This document shows positions 42,240 through 50,560 of a stretch of 64,000 bases of DNA, piece after piece. This stretch comes from Stenotrophomonas bentonitica. GTDB taxonomy: Bacteria > Pseudomonadota > Gammaproteobacteria > Xanthomonadales > Xanthomonadaceae. Within the stretch, counting starts at the first letter, position 1; each line of letters starts with the position of its first letter. The DNA lies in assembly GCF_002887735.1 (NCBI RefSeq), contig NZ_PKQP01000005.1, positions 124,001 to 188,000 on the forward strand. Direction: 5' to 3'. The translations under genes and the position numbers were made by a program. The notes below the pieces were generated by a model that was given only the letters and a program-made list of their open reading frames with translations, had not been told where the DNA came from and made no database searches.

Positions 42240-43628
42240 TCAGCTGGCGCGACCGCCGCCGCCACCCTGGCTGCGACCGGCACCGCCACGGCGCTGGCCC
42301 TGCGGCTGGCCACCGCGCGGTGCACCGCGACCGGCGCCATCACGCTGGCCGCCACCGGCCTTCTTCGGGCCGGCATGGGCGTGGCGCGGGGCCTCGCTGT
42401 GCGGACGACGCGCATGCTTGCGCGGCGAACGATCGCCACCCGGCACTTCGGCCTTGCCCGGCGCACTGTTGCCCCAGCGGATCGGGGTCTGCGGCTCGAA
42501 GCCCGGCACGTCGCGGATGTCCATGTCCTTGTCGAGCAGGCGCACGATCTGGCGCAGCAGCTTGGCTTCGTCCTGGGCCACCAGCGAAATCGCCTGGCCG
42601 GTCGAACCGTTACGGCCGGTACGGCCGATGCGGTGCACGTAATCCTCGGCCACCATCGGCAGGTCGTAGTTGATGACCTTCGGCAGTTCGTTGATGTCGA
42701 TACCGCGTGCGGCGATGTCGGTGGCCACCAGCACGGTCACGCGGCCGGCCTTGAAGTCACCCAGGGCACGCAGGCGCTGGCCCTGGCTCTTGTTGCCGTG
42801 GATCGCCGCGGTCTTGATGCCGGACTTGTCCAGGAACATCGCCAGCTTGTCGCAGCCATGCTTGGTACGGCCGAACACCAGGGTCTGCTCACGGCTGTCC
42901 TGCGCCAGCAGGTGCAGCAGCAGTTCGCGCTTGCGCGCGCCATCGACCGGATGCACGCGGTGGGTGATGGTCTCGGCGACGGTGTTCTTCGGGGTCACCT
43001 GGATCTGCGCCGGATCGCGCATGAATTCCAGGGCCAGCTGCTTGATGCTCTCTTCGAAGGTGGCCGAGAACAGCAGGGTCTGGCGGTTCTGGCGCGGCAG
43101 CTTGGCGAGGATCTTCTTGATCGACGGCAGGAAGCCCATGTCGAGCATGCGGTCGGCTTCGTCCAGGACCAGGATCTCGATGCCGGACAGGTCGACGCTG
43201 CGACGCTCGATGTGATCGATCAGGCGGCCCGGGCAGGCGACCAGCAGGTCCACGCCACGGCGCAGCACGTCGAACTGGTTGCCCATGCCGACGCCGCCGT
43301 AGATGCAGGCGCTCGGGATGCGCAGGTACTTGCTGTAGCCCCGCAGGCTGTCATGTACCTGGGTGGCCAGTTCGCGGGTGGGGGCGAGCACCAGTGCACG
43401 CGGCTTGCGCGGGCCATTGACGGCCTGCGGGTTGGTACCCAGGTGCTGCAGCAGCGGCAGGCCGAAGGCGGCGGTCTTGCCGGTACCGGTCTGTGCGCCG
43501 GCCAGCAGGTCGCGACCTTCCAGGGCGAGCGGGATGGCCTGCTCCTGGATCGGCGTGGGGGTATCGTAGCCCTGCTCGGTCAACGCGCGCAGCAGGAACG
43601 GGGCAAGGCCCAAGGATTCAAAAGACAT
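42240..43628 (-). CDS. rhlE: DEAD-box ATP-dependent RNA helicase, RhlE type
   Basis: A 462-residue RNA helicase. The motifs are in order: Q-motif TPTPIQEQAIP, I AGAQTGTGKTAAF, Ia PTRELA, Ib, II LDEADRMLDMGF, III SATF, then V ATDIAARGID and VI HRIGRTGRNG. The C-terminal ~75 residues are Arg/Gly/Gln/Pro-rich (RDGAGRGAPRGGQPQGQRRG), an RNA-binding RGG-like tail. The start MSFESLGLAPFLL at 43628 is the family norm. The frame is open further upstream to 43820, which I treat as coincidental. Confidence 0.9.
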   Translation of the reverse strand: MSFESLGLAPFLLRALTEQGYDTPTPIQEQAIPLALEGRDLLAGAQTGTGKTAAFGLPLLQHLGTNPQAVNGPRKPRALVLAPTRELATQVHDSLRGYSKYLRIPSACIYGGVGMGNQFDVLRRGVDLLVACPGRLIDHIERRSVDLSGIEILVLDEADRMLDMGFLPSIKKILAKLPRQNRQTLLFSATFEESIKQLALEFMRDPAQIQVTPKNTVAETITHRVHPVDGARKRELLLHLLAQDSREQTLVFGRTKHGCDKLAMFLDKSGIKTAAIHGNKSQGQRLRALGDFKAGRVTVLVATDIAARGIDINELPKVINYDLPMVAEDYVHRIGRTGRNGSTGQAISLVAQDEAKLLRQIVRLLDKDMDIRDVPGFEPQTPIRWGNSAPGKAEVPGGDRSPRKHARRPHSEAPRHAHAGPKKAGGGQRDGAGRGAPRGGQPQGQRRGGAGRSQGGGGGRAS

Positions 43629-44072
43629 CGGGTGGAAGCTCCAAAGACAAAGTAACGCCAGGCCGAATGGCCGGACGCGAGGCAGATCAATGTGATCGGC
43701 TGACTCGGAGCGTTCCCGTGAACCGCGCTGCGAGAATTGGGTGCAGTCGACGCGGTGCGAAGACTGGAATGCATGACGAATGGCGTCGGAGTGGGGGCGG
43801 GCGACGGATCGTTGATCCATATCGCCGGCGATCCCGAAGGGAAACGGACGGCCGCTGCAGACCCGGATAGTCTAACGGATGTTTGAGACCCATACCAAAC
43901 CCCCCTGTTCAGTTTGGGAGGAGGAGGGCGGAACGGTAGAGCCACGCCATGCGGGGCTGCTCCTGCGCGTAGGCAATGCATTACGGTAAGGCGATGCGGC
44001 GGTGCAGCTGGTCGGTCCGCCAAGCATTTGATTACACTTGAAACCTATTTTCGCGATCCCGGATATCCACCC
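43629..44072. other. Intergenic region between helicase and fahA
   Basis: A 444-bp divergent gap. It holds a SMAG-type palindrome at 43936, the presumptive long 5' leader of the helicase gene, and an A/T-rich segment near 44030-44055 that may be the fahA promoter. I see no conserved ORF; overlapping open frames in this G+C-rich stretch are not convincing. Confidence 0.6.
43936..43962 (+). repeat. SMAG/REP-type palindrome, divergent copy
   Basis: GTAGAGCCACGCC-at-GCGGGGCTGCTC: GTAG head with a different stem core (GCCACGCC/GCGGGGC) than the other copies in the window. Confidence 0.6.
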
Positions 44073-45062
44073 ATGAAGCTTGGTTCTTTGAAGGAAGGCG
44101 GCCGCGACGGCACCCTGATCGTGGTCTCGCGCGATCTGCGCCAGGGCGTGCGCGCCACCGGCATCGCCGCGACCCTGCAGCAGGCCCTGGAAGACTGGAG
44201 CCACCTGGCCCCGCGCCTGAATGCCCTGTACGAATCGCTGAACGACGGTGACGCCGACGGCGTGTTCGATATCGACCTGCAGGCGCTGGCTGCGCCGCTG
44301 CCGCGTGCCTATGAATTCGTCGATGGCAGCGCCTACCTGCCGCACGTGGCCCGCGTGCGCCGCGCCCGTGGCGCCGAAGTGCCGGAGAGCTTCTATACCG
44401 ACCCGCTGATGTACCAGGCCACCAGTGCCGGTTTTTACGGCCCGCGCGACGCGGTCAAGGTGATCAGCGAGGTGTACGGCATCGATCTGGAAGCCGAGCT
44501 GGTGGTGATCACCGACGACGTGCCGATGGCGGTGACGCCGGAGCAGGCTGCCGGCCATATCCAGCTGATCGGCCTGGTCAACGATGTCTCGCTGCGCAAC
44601 CTGATCCCGGGCGAGCTGGCCAAGGGCTTCGGTTTCCTGCAGTCCAAGCCGCGCTCGGCGCTGTCACCGGTGTTCGTCACCCCCGATGAGCTGGGTGACG
44701 CCTGGCAGGACAGCAAGGTCCACCTGCCGCTGCTCACCCATATCAATGGGGAATGGTTCGGCGCGCCGGAAGCCGGCGTGGACATGCAGTTCAACTTCGC
44801 CCAGCTGGTCGCGCACGCCGCCAAGACCCGCCCGCTGGGCGCCGGTGCGATCGTCGGTTCGGGCACCATCGCCAACGAAGACACCAGCAAGGGCGCCTCC
44901 TGCTTCGCCGAGCAGCGCACGGTGGAAACCCTGCGCGACGGCAAGCCGAGCACGCCGTTCATGTCCTTCGGCGATGTGGTGCGGATCGAGATGTTCGACG
45001 CGGCCGGCGAGAGCATCTTCGGTGCGATCGAACAGCGCATCGAGCAGGCGGCCAAGCCCTGA
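44073..45062 (+). CDS. fahA: Fumarylacetoacetase-type hydrolase, tyrosine catabolism
   Basis: A 329-residue fumarylacetoacetate hydrolase releasing fumarate and acetoacetate, the last step of homogentisate catabolism. The metal-site acidic residues lie in YEFVDGSAYLPHVARVR and DLEAELVVITDDVPMAVTPE, the fold motif in IGLVNDVSLRNLIPGE and IVGSGTIANEDTSKGASC. The start (MKLGSLKEGGRDG) is supported by position. The maiA gene follows 20 bp later, so the pair performs the last two steps of tyrosine or phenylalanine degradation. Confidence 0.92.
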   Translation: MKLGSLKEGGRDGTLIVVSRDLRQGVRATGIAATLQQALEDWSHLAPRLNALYESLNDGDADGVFDIDLQALAAPLPRAYEFVDGSAYLPHVARVRRARGAEVPESFYTDPLMYQATSAGFYGPRDAVKVISEVYGIDLEAELVVITDDVPMAVTPEQAAGHIQLIGLVNDVSLRNLIPGELAKGFGFLQSKPRSALSPVFVTPDELGDAWQDSKVHLPLLTHINGEWFGAPEAGVDMQFNFAQLVAHAAKTRPLGAGAIVGSGTIANEDTSKGASCFAEQRTVETLRDGKPSTPFMSFGDVVRIEMFDAAGESIFGAIEQRIEQAAKP

Positions 45063-45082
45063 GCAACGGCCGGGAGACCGCC

Positions 45083-45736
45083 ATGGAACCGATCGAGCTG
45101 TTCAGTTACTGGCGCTCCAGCGCAGCCTACCGCGTGCGCATCGGGCTGAATCTCAAGGGCCTGCCGCACCGGATCACCCCGGTGCACCTGGTCCGCGAGG
45201 GGGGCGAGCAGCACGGCGCGGCCTATGCCGCGCTCAACCCGCAGGAGCTGGTGCCGACCCTGCGCCATGGCGAGCGCGTGCTGCAGCAGTCGATGGCGAT
45301 CCTGGAGTATCTGGACGAGGTGTTTCCGGCCCCGCCGTTGCTGCCCGCCGATGCGGAGGGCAGGGCACGGGTGCGTGCGCTGGCGCAGCTGGTGGCCTGC
45401 GACATCCACCCGCTCAACAACCTGCGGGTGATGCAGTATCTGGAGCGCACGCTGCAGGCCAGCGCCGAGGCGCGCACCCAGTGGACGCTGCACTGGATGG
45501 CGGAGGGGTTCGCGGCGATGGAAACGCTGTTGGCCGGCGATGCCAGGACGGGCACGTTCTGCCAGGGCGACCAGCCCGGCCTGGCCGATGCCTGCCTGGT
45601 GCCGCAGCTGTACAACGCGCACCGGTTCGGGCTGGATCTGGCGCCGTACCCGACGCTGCAGCGGATCGAAGCCGCGTGCCTGGCCCTGCCGGCATTCGAT
45701 GCAGCCAGGCCGGAGCATCAGATCGACGCAGGATGA
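45083..45736 (+). CDS. maiA: Maleylacetoacetate isomerase (zeta-class GST)
   Basis: A 217-residue glutathione-dependent isomerase converting maleylacetoacetate to fumarylacetoacetate. The N-terminal thioredoxin-fold site is FSYWRSSAAYRVRIGLNLKG, the zeta-GST signature SSxxYRVRI. The GSH region is VLQQSMAILEYLDEVFP, and DQPGLADACLVPQLYNAHRF is in the helical domain. It immediately follows fahA. ATG is preceded by GGGAG. Confidence 0.93.
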   Translation: MEPIELFSYWRSSAAYRVRIGLNLKGLPHRITPVHLVREGGEQHGAAYAALNPQELVPTLRHGERVLQQSMAILEYLDEVFPAPPLLPADAEGRARVRALAQLVACDIHPLNNLRVMQYLERTLQASAEARTQWTLHWMAEGFAAMETLLAGDARTGTFCQGDQPGLADACLVPQLYNAHRFGLDLAPYPTLQRIEAACLALPAFDAARPEHQIDAG

Positions 45737-45770
45737 CGGTGGGCATCGACAGATCGACGCGGGGAGACGG

Positions 45771-45795
45771 GTAGGCATCGACCGTTGGTCGATGC
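45771..45795 (+). repeat. SMAG/REP-type palindrome
   Basis: GTAGGCATCGACC-gtt-GGTCGATGC. A second partial palindrome CCCCCACC-aac-GGTGGGG follows at 45810-45826. Confidence 0.7.
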
Positions 45796-45831
45796 GCCGT
45801 GTCAGATGCCCCCACCAACGGTGGGGAACCG

Positions 45832-46959
45832 CTAGAACCCGTGCGTGATCGCCGGTGCGGAGGCAGCCGAGTAATCCGCGTACGGATCGTGTTCGCTGCC
45901 GCCTTCGGACAGCCGGAATTTCAACGCCAGGCCATCGCGCGAGTCGGCCGCGCGCAGCGCCTCCTCCTGCTCGATGATGCCGTTCTTGGCCATCCGGAAC
46001 AGGCACTGGTCGAAGCTCTCCATGCCTTCTTCCAGCGAGGCCTCCATCGCCGCCTTGATCTCGTGCACCTGGCCGCGGCGCAGCAGGTCGCGGATCATCG
46101 GCGTGTTGATCAGCACTTCGGTGGCCGGCAGGCGGCGCCCGTCCTTGCCCTTGACCAGGCGCTGGGAGACGACCGCACGCAGGTTCAGCGAGAGGTTCAT
46201 CAGCACGTTGCGGTGCGCGCTCTCGGGGAAGAAGTTGAGGATGCGCTCGATGGTCTGGTCGGCGTTGTTGGAGTGCAGGGTGGCCAGGCACAGGTGCCCG
46301 GTTTCAGCGAACGCGATGGCCGCCTCCATGGTTTCCGCATCCAGGATCTCGCCGATCAGGATCACGTCGGGCGCTTCACGCATCGCGTTCTTCAACGCGT
46401 CGTGGAAGGTGTGCGTGTCCAGCCCGACCTCGCGCTGGTTCACGATCGACATCTTGTGTTTGTGCAGGTACTCGATCGGGTCCTCGATGGTGAGGATGTG
46501 CCCGGTCGTGGTGCTGTTGCGGTGGTCGATCATCGAGGCCAGCGAGGTCGACTTGCCCGAGCCGGTCGAGCCGACCACCAGCACCAGCCCGCGCGGGGTC
46601 ATGATGACGTCCTTCAGGACCTGGGGCAGGTTGAGTTCTTCGATGCTGGGGATCTTGCTGCGGATCGCGCGGATCACCATGCCGACCTCGCCGCGCTGCT
46701 TGAACACGTTGACGCGGAAGCGCCCGGCGTCGGGCAGGGCAATGGCCATGTTGAGCTCGAGCTCGCGCTCGAACTGCGGGGCCTGGCCCTCATCCATCAA
46801 CGAGTAGGCGATCTTCTTGACCATCCCGGGCGGCAGCCCGGTATTGCCCAGCGGATAGAGTTTCCCCTCGATCTTGATGTATACCGGTGCTCCGGTCGTC
46901 AAGAACATGTCCGACGCGTTCTTTTCGGTCATCAGCTTCAGGAAATAGCCGATATCCAT
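45832..46959 (-). CDS. pilU: Type IV pilus retraction ATPase PilU-like
   Basis: A 375-residue PilT/PilU hexameric ATPase used in type IVa pilus retraction and twitching. Walker A is VVGSTGSGKSTSLASM near residue 130, the Asp box ILTIEDPIEYLHKHK follows, Walker B is APDVILIGEILDAET, and the His box is ETGHLCLATLHSNNADQ. The sequence is PilU-type rather than PilT in length and in its C-terminal tail (SEGGSEHDPYADYS). The usual partner pilT is not adjacent; the upstream gene is divergent. Long in-frame upstream open reading is not real. Confidence 0.92.
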   Translation of the reverse strand: MDIGYFLKLMTEKNASDMFLTTGAPVYIKIEGKLYPLGNTGLPPGMVKKIAYSLMDEGQAPQFERELELNMAIALPDAGRFRVNVFKQRGEVGMVIRAIRSKIPSIEELNLPQVLKDVIMTPRGLVLVVGSTGSGKSTSLASMIDHRNSTTTGHILTIEDPIEYLHKHKMSIVNQREVGLDTHTFHDALKNAMREAPDVILIGEILDAETMEAAIAFAETGHLCLATLHSNNADQTIERILNFFPESAHRNVLMNLSLNLRAVVSQRLVKGKDGRRLPATEVLINTPMIRDLLRRGQVHEIKAAMEASLEEGMESFDQCLFRMAKNGIIEQEEALRAADSRDGLALKFRLSEGGSEHDPYADYSAASAPAITHGF

Positions 46960-47056
46960 GCGAAATGTTTCCCCAACAATCAGCGGCTTGCCATTGCAAG
47001 CGCACCGCAGGCTTCCGACAATGGCCGCGCACACAACTCTGGCGACGGCACCCCCA

Positions 47057-47440
47057 ATGAAACCTAGCTTCGCACAAATACGACGGGCCCTGTATGTGAC
47101 GGTGTGCGCATTCGCGCTCTCTGGTGCCGCACAAGCGCAGGATGGCGCCCTGGAGCTGATGCAGGCCCAGCAGGCGGTCGACAAGGCCACCCAGGCCGAT
47201 GCCGACCAGTACGCCCCGGACCTGATCGCCGTGGCCCGCCAGGGCCTGGAGCAGGCCCAGCGTGCCGCTGGCGACCGCCGCGAGCGCAAGAACGCGCCGA
47301 TACTGGCCGTTCGCGCCACGGTCGATGCCGACCTGGCCCGCGCCCGCAGCGAAGAAGCCACCGCCACCGCGCAGCTGCAGCTGCGCCGCAATGAAGTCAG
47401 CCAGCTGCAGCGCCAGTTGGCCACCGGGGAAGATCGCTGA
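47057..47440 (+). CDS. DUF4398-like exported protein
   Basis: A 127-residue protein with a signal peptide (MKPSFAQIRRALYVTVCAFA, cleavage after AQAQ). The mature part is one long Ala/Gln-rich helix (QAQQAVDKATQADADQYAPD; RSEEATATAQLQLRRNEVSQ), consistent with DUF4398 helical periplasmic proteins. It overlaps the next gene by one base (TGATG). The start was taken at the signal peptide; an in-frame upstream start extends into the pilU leader. Confidence 0.72.
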   Translation: MKPSFAQIRRALYVTVCAFALSGAAQAQDGALELMQAQQAVDKATQADADQYAPDLIAVARQGLEQAQRAAGDRRERKNAPILAVRATVDADLARARSEEATATAQLQLRRNEVSQLQRQLATGEDR

Positions 47441-48336
47441 TGATGTCCACCAAGATGCGCATGCCCTGCCTGCTGCTGGCCGCCAGCCTCAGCCTGCCGC
47501 TGATGGTCCAGGCCGCCGATGACCCGGCCGTGGCCCAGCTGACCCAGCGTCTGATGGCGATCCAGTCCAACCCGGATGCGGCCCAGCTGGCCGCCTTCGA
47601 GCGCTTGCAGGCCCAGCAGGCCGTGGCCGATCTGGCCAAGGCCAAGCGCCGCGACCAGGACCAGGCCCGTTACCTGGCCGAGCGCCGGGTCGAGATCGCC
47701 GAGACCAGTGTCCGTGCCGCGCTGGCCCAGCGTGAGGTGGATCAGCTTGAACGCACCCGCAGCGAGCTGCTGATCGAAGCCAGCCGCCGCGATGCCCAGC
47801 GTGCCCGCCAGGAAGCCGAGCGCCTGCGCGTGCAGGCCCAGATCCAGGCCGAGGAAAGCGAGCGCCTGCGCCAGGCGGCCGAGCAGGAAGCGCTGGCCCG
47901 CCAGGATGCCGAAACCGCGCTGACCAGCGTGGCTGGCAAGCAGACCGCGCGACTGAGCGCCGCCCAGCAGAACGCGGCCAAGCTGGCCCGTGAGGAAGCC
48001 GAGCTGGTGGCGGGCAGCAAGCTGCCGGGCTCCAAGTTCGACAGCCGCGGCGAAGTGTTCACCTTCAACGGCGATGCTTTCGCGGCCGGCAAGGGCAGCC
48101 TGTCCGGCGGTGCCAAGGGCCAGGCCAAGGCCTTGGCCGAGTACCTGAACATCGGCAAGAAGGGCCGGGTCCGGATCGAGGCGTACGACGCCGCGGCCGG
48201 TGTCGGCCAGCAGCGCGCCGAGGCCCTGCGCGATGCGCTCGTGGCGGCTGGTGTCAGTGCCAGCCGGTTGCAGGTCAGCGGCAAGAAGGCCGCCGCGACC
48301 AAGGCCCGCTCGGCCGAGGTCATCATCGCGCCCTGA
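47440..48336 (+). CDS. OmpA-like C-terminal domain protein with coiled coil
   Basis: A 298-residue exported protein. A signal peptide (PCLLLAASLSLPLMVQAADD) is followed by a long Arg/Gln/Glu/Ala coiled coil (about residues 60-185). A C-terminal OmpA/Pal-like domain lies at about 205-298 (FDSRGEVFTFNGDAFAAGKG; RVRIEAYDAAAGVGQQRAEA; AAGVSASRLQVSGKKAA). The peptidoglycan-binding Asp/Arg pattern is degenerate. The pair with the DUF4398-like gene is translationally coupled, so they probably form an envelope complex. Function is unknown. Confidence 0.78.
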   Translation: MMSTKMRMPCLLLAASLSLPLMVQAADDPAVAQLTQRLMAIQSNPDAAQLAAFERLQAQQAVADLAKAKRRDQDQARYLAERRVEIAETSVRAALAQREVDQLERTRSELLIEASRRDAQRARQEAERLRVQAQIQAEESERLRQAAEQEALARQDAETALTSVAGKQTARLSAAQQNAAKLAREEAELVAGSKLPGSKFDSRGEVFTFNGDAFAAGKGSLSGGAKGQAKALAEYLNIGKKGRVRIEAYDAAAGVGQQRAEALRDALVAAGVSASRLQVSGKKAAATKARSAEVIIAP

Positions 48337-48411
48337 TGCCGGACCGGTGCTGCGTCGCGCAGGGGTCATGACGCAACTGGTTGTTTTTGTTTAATTTTCG
48401 TTGTTCTGCGC

Positions 48412-48690
48412 GTTCAGCCTGAACCCCGCTTAGGCGGGGTCGACGATATCGTTTGAAAGGGTTGAACCGGCCCCGAAGCAAGCGTAGGGTCAGTTGTCCG
48501 GGTCGCCTTCCGCGGCCTGGACGATTGGAGGGCCGGCAATGCACCAGCGCCACGAATCACAGCAGTCCGAGGTCCAGTCTCTACTGGCCGCCGCTGCGGG
48601 TTCGCAGGTCAGGGTTGTCCGGCACTCCGCCCCAAGCAGCGCCCCGTGCCGTCAGGCCGGGGCGTTCTTGTTTCTACAGAAGCGATAGGA
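48412..48690 (+). ncRNA. Candidate small RNA ending in an intrinsic terminator
   Basis: A 280-bp gap with marked structure. A T-rich promoter-like stretch (48377-48408) precedes a CCCCGC-tta-GCGGGG hairpin at 48424-48440. The region ends in a strong GC stem (CGCCCCG...CGGGGCG, about 48638-48666) followed by TTCTTGTTTCT. That looks like a short transcript with its own terminator just upstream of the ydcH-like gene. No known RNA family was recognised. A 49-aa ORF inside (48539-48688) is the alternative reading. Confidence 0.35.
48539..48688 (+). CDS. Possible 49-aa ORF upstream of ydcH-like gene
   Basis: ATG at 48539 has GGAGGG 7 nt upstream, encoding MHQRHESQQSEVQSLLAAAA... and ending at a TAG that overlaps the ydcH ribosome-binding site. 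Residues look random, no domain or signal is visible, and the terminator hairpin of the candidate small RNA lies inside it. Weak call, competing with the ncRNA interpretation. Confidence 0.25.
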   Translation: MHQRHESQQSEVQSLLAAAAGSQVRVVRHSAPSSAPCRQAGAFLFLQKR

Positions 48691-48698
48691 GGTTCATC

Positions 48699-48917
48699 AT
48701 GTTTGAAGGTCAGCCCCAGAGCGATATCGACGCACGGCGCAAGCAGGATCCTGAATTCAAGGCGCTCTACGAACGGCACCAGAAGTTGAACAAGAAGTGC
48801 ATGGATGCCGAGCTGGGTGTGCTTCCGATAGACAGCCTCACCCTGGGACAGATGAAGCGTGAAAAGCTGCTGGCCAAGCAGAAACTGGAACGGATGTACG
48901 CCTCCCCCGTGCACTGA
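48699..48917 (+). CDS. YdcH/DUF465 family small protein
   Basis: A 72-residue basic helical protein (MFEGQPQSDIDARRKQDPEF; YERHQKLNKKCMDAELGVLP; LTLGQMKREKLLAKQKLERM). It matches the widespread YdcH/DUF465 family of unknown function. AGGAGG lies 6 nt upstream of the ATG. Confidence 0.85.
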   Translation: MFEGQPQSDIDARRKQDPEFKALYERHQKLNKKCMDAELGVLPIDSLTLGQMKREKLLAKQKLERMYASPVH

Positions 48918-49070
48918 CCCCCCTTGCTGCCCTACGTCGCGGGCGGTTCCGGTCTCCTCGTCGACCGGTGCCGTCCGCGCCGCTTGATGAACGCGGCAAC
49001 CTGACTTTCGCCGCCAACCGTCGGATAATCACCGGTCCGGCCGCATTGCGGCGCGAATCGATGTGAACCG

Positions 49071-50441
49071 ATGGCAATCCACTCCTCCGTACTCGAACTC
49101 ATTGGCCAGACCCCGATCGTCAAGGCCCAGCGCCTGGATACCGGTGTCTGCGAGCTTTACCTGAAGCTCGAGAGTGCCAATCCCGGAGGATCGATCAAGG
49201 ACCGCATCGGCCTGTCGATGATCGAAGCCGCCGAGCAGCGTGGCGACCTCAAGCCGGGCGCGACCCTGGTCGAGGGCACCGCCGGCAACACCGGCCTGGG
49301 CCTGGCGCTGGTCGCCCAGCAGAAGGGCTACAAGCTGATCCTGGTCGTGCCGGACAAGATGAGCCGCGAGAAGATCTTCAACCTCAAGGCGATGGGCGCC
49401 GAAGTGCGCCTGACCCGTTCGGATGTGGCCAAGGGGCACCCCGAGTACTACCAGGACATGGCCAAGCGCGTGGCCGAGGAAACCCCCGGCGCGTACTTCA
49501 TCAACCAGTTCGGCAACCCGGACAACCCGGCCGCGCATGAGTTCGGCACCGGCCCGGAAATCCTGGCGCAGATGGACGGCGACCTGGACGCGATCGTGTT
49601 CGGCTGTGGCAGCTCCGGCACCATGACCGGCCTGTCGCGCGCCTTCTCCACCCTCTCGCCGAAGACCGAACTGGTCCTGGCCGACCCGGTCGGCTCGATC
49701 CTCGCCGAGTACATCAATGACGGCGTGCTCAACGACAAGTCGGGCAGCTGGCTGGTGGAAGGCATCGGCGAGGACTTCCTGCCCTCGATCGCCGATTTCA
49801 GCCGCGTCACCAAGGCCTACGCGATCAGCGATGCCGAGAGCTTCCATACCGCGCGCGAGCTGCTGGGCAAGGAAGGCATCCTCGGCGGCTCGTCCACCGG
49901 TACCCTGCTGGCCGCGGCGCTGAAGTACTGCAAAGAGCAGACCACCCCGAAGAAGGTGCTGGTGCTGGTCTGCGACACCGGCAACAAGTACCTGTCCAAG
50001 ATGTACAACGACTACTGGATGCTGGACAACGGCTTCCTGGAGCGTCCGCAGTCCGGCGACCTGCGCGACCTGATCCTGCGCCCGTACGGCCAGCGCGATA
50101 CCGTGGTGATCGGCCCGAACGATCTGCTGACCACCGCCTACCAGCGCATGAAGCTGTACGACGTGTCGCAGCTGCCGGTGATGGACGGCGACCAGTTGGT
50201 CGGCATCGTGGATGAAAGCGACGTCCTGCTGCATGTCTACGGCGACGAAGCCCGCTTCCGCGACCCGGTCGCCACCGCGATGGTCAGCAAGCTGGACCGC
50301 CTGGACGTGAAATCCCCGATCGAGGCCCTGCTGCCGGTGTTCGACCGTGGCCAGGTCGCCATCGTCATGGATGGCGCCAACTTCCTCGGCCTGATCACCC
50401 GCATCGACCTGCTGAACTACCTGCGCCGGCGCGTACAGTAA
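49071..50441 (+). CDS. cbs: Cystathionine beta-synthase
   Basis: A 456-residue PLP enzyme condensing serine (or O-acetylserine) with homocysteine to cystathionine; the transsulfuration route to cysteine. The PLP lysine is in ANPGGSIKDRIGLSM near residue 43, the PLP-phosphate loop in EGTAGNTGLGLAL and the GGSSTGTLLAAAL loop follows. The C-terminal ~120 residues carry two CBS domains (ISDVSQLPVM-like ...VSQLPVMDGDQLVGIVDESD; GANFLGLITRIDLLNYL). metB follows 119 bp later; together they form the reverse transsulfuration pair next to the LPS locus. Confidence 0.93.
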   Translation: MAIHSSVLELIGQTPIVKAQRLDTGVCELYLKLESANPGGSIKDRIGLSMIEAAEQRGDLKPGATLVEGTAGNTGLGLALVAQQKGYKLILVVPDKMSREKIFNLKAMGAEVRLTRSDVAKGHPEYYQDMAKRVAEETPGAYFINQFGNPDNPAAHEFGTGPEILAQMDGDLDAIVFGCGSSGTMTGLSRAFSTLSPKTELVLADPVGSILAEYINDGVLNDKSGSWLVEGIGEDFLPSIADFSRVTKAYAISDAESFHTARELLGKEGILGGSSTGTLLAAALKYCKEQTTPKKVLVLVCDTGNKYLSKMYNDYWMLDNGFLERPQSGDLRDLILRPYGQRDTVVIGPNDLLTTAYQRMKLYDVSQLPVMDGDQLVGIVDESDVLLHVYGDEARFRDPVATAMVSKLDRLDVKSPIEALLPVFDRGQVAIVMDGANFLGLITRIDLLNYLRRRVQ

Positions 50442-50560
50442 GCGTCTGTGTCGCAATGAACCCATGTTTATCCGCGTCAACGGCCGATTAAGCCACCGCT
50501 GATAGACTTCCGCTCCTTTTGCGGGGCCCCCCATGGGGGCTCCTCTTGCTGGGAAACAAC

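Noticed and set aside
43629..43820. N-terminal extension of the RhlE-type helicase
   Set aside because: Frame is open but the sequence is unlike helicases, and the standard start MSFESLG is at 43628.
45832..48369. 845-codon minus frame extending pilU upstream
   Set aside because: The upstream half is antisense to the DUF4398 and OmpA-like genes; PilU itself starts at 46959 with correct family length.
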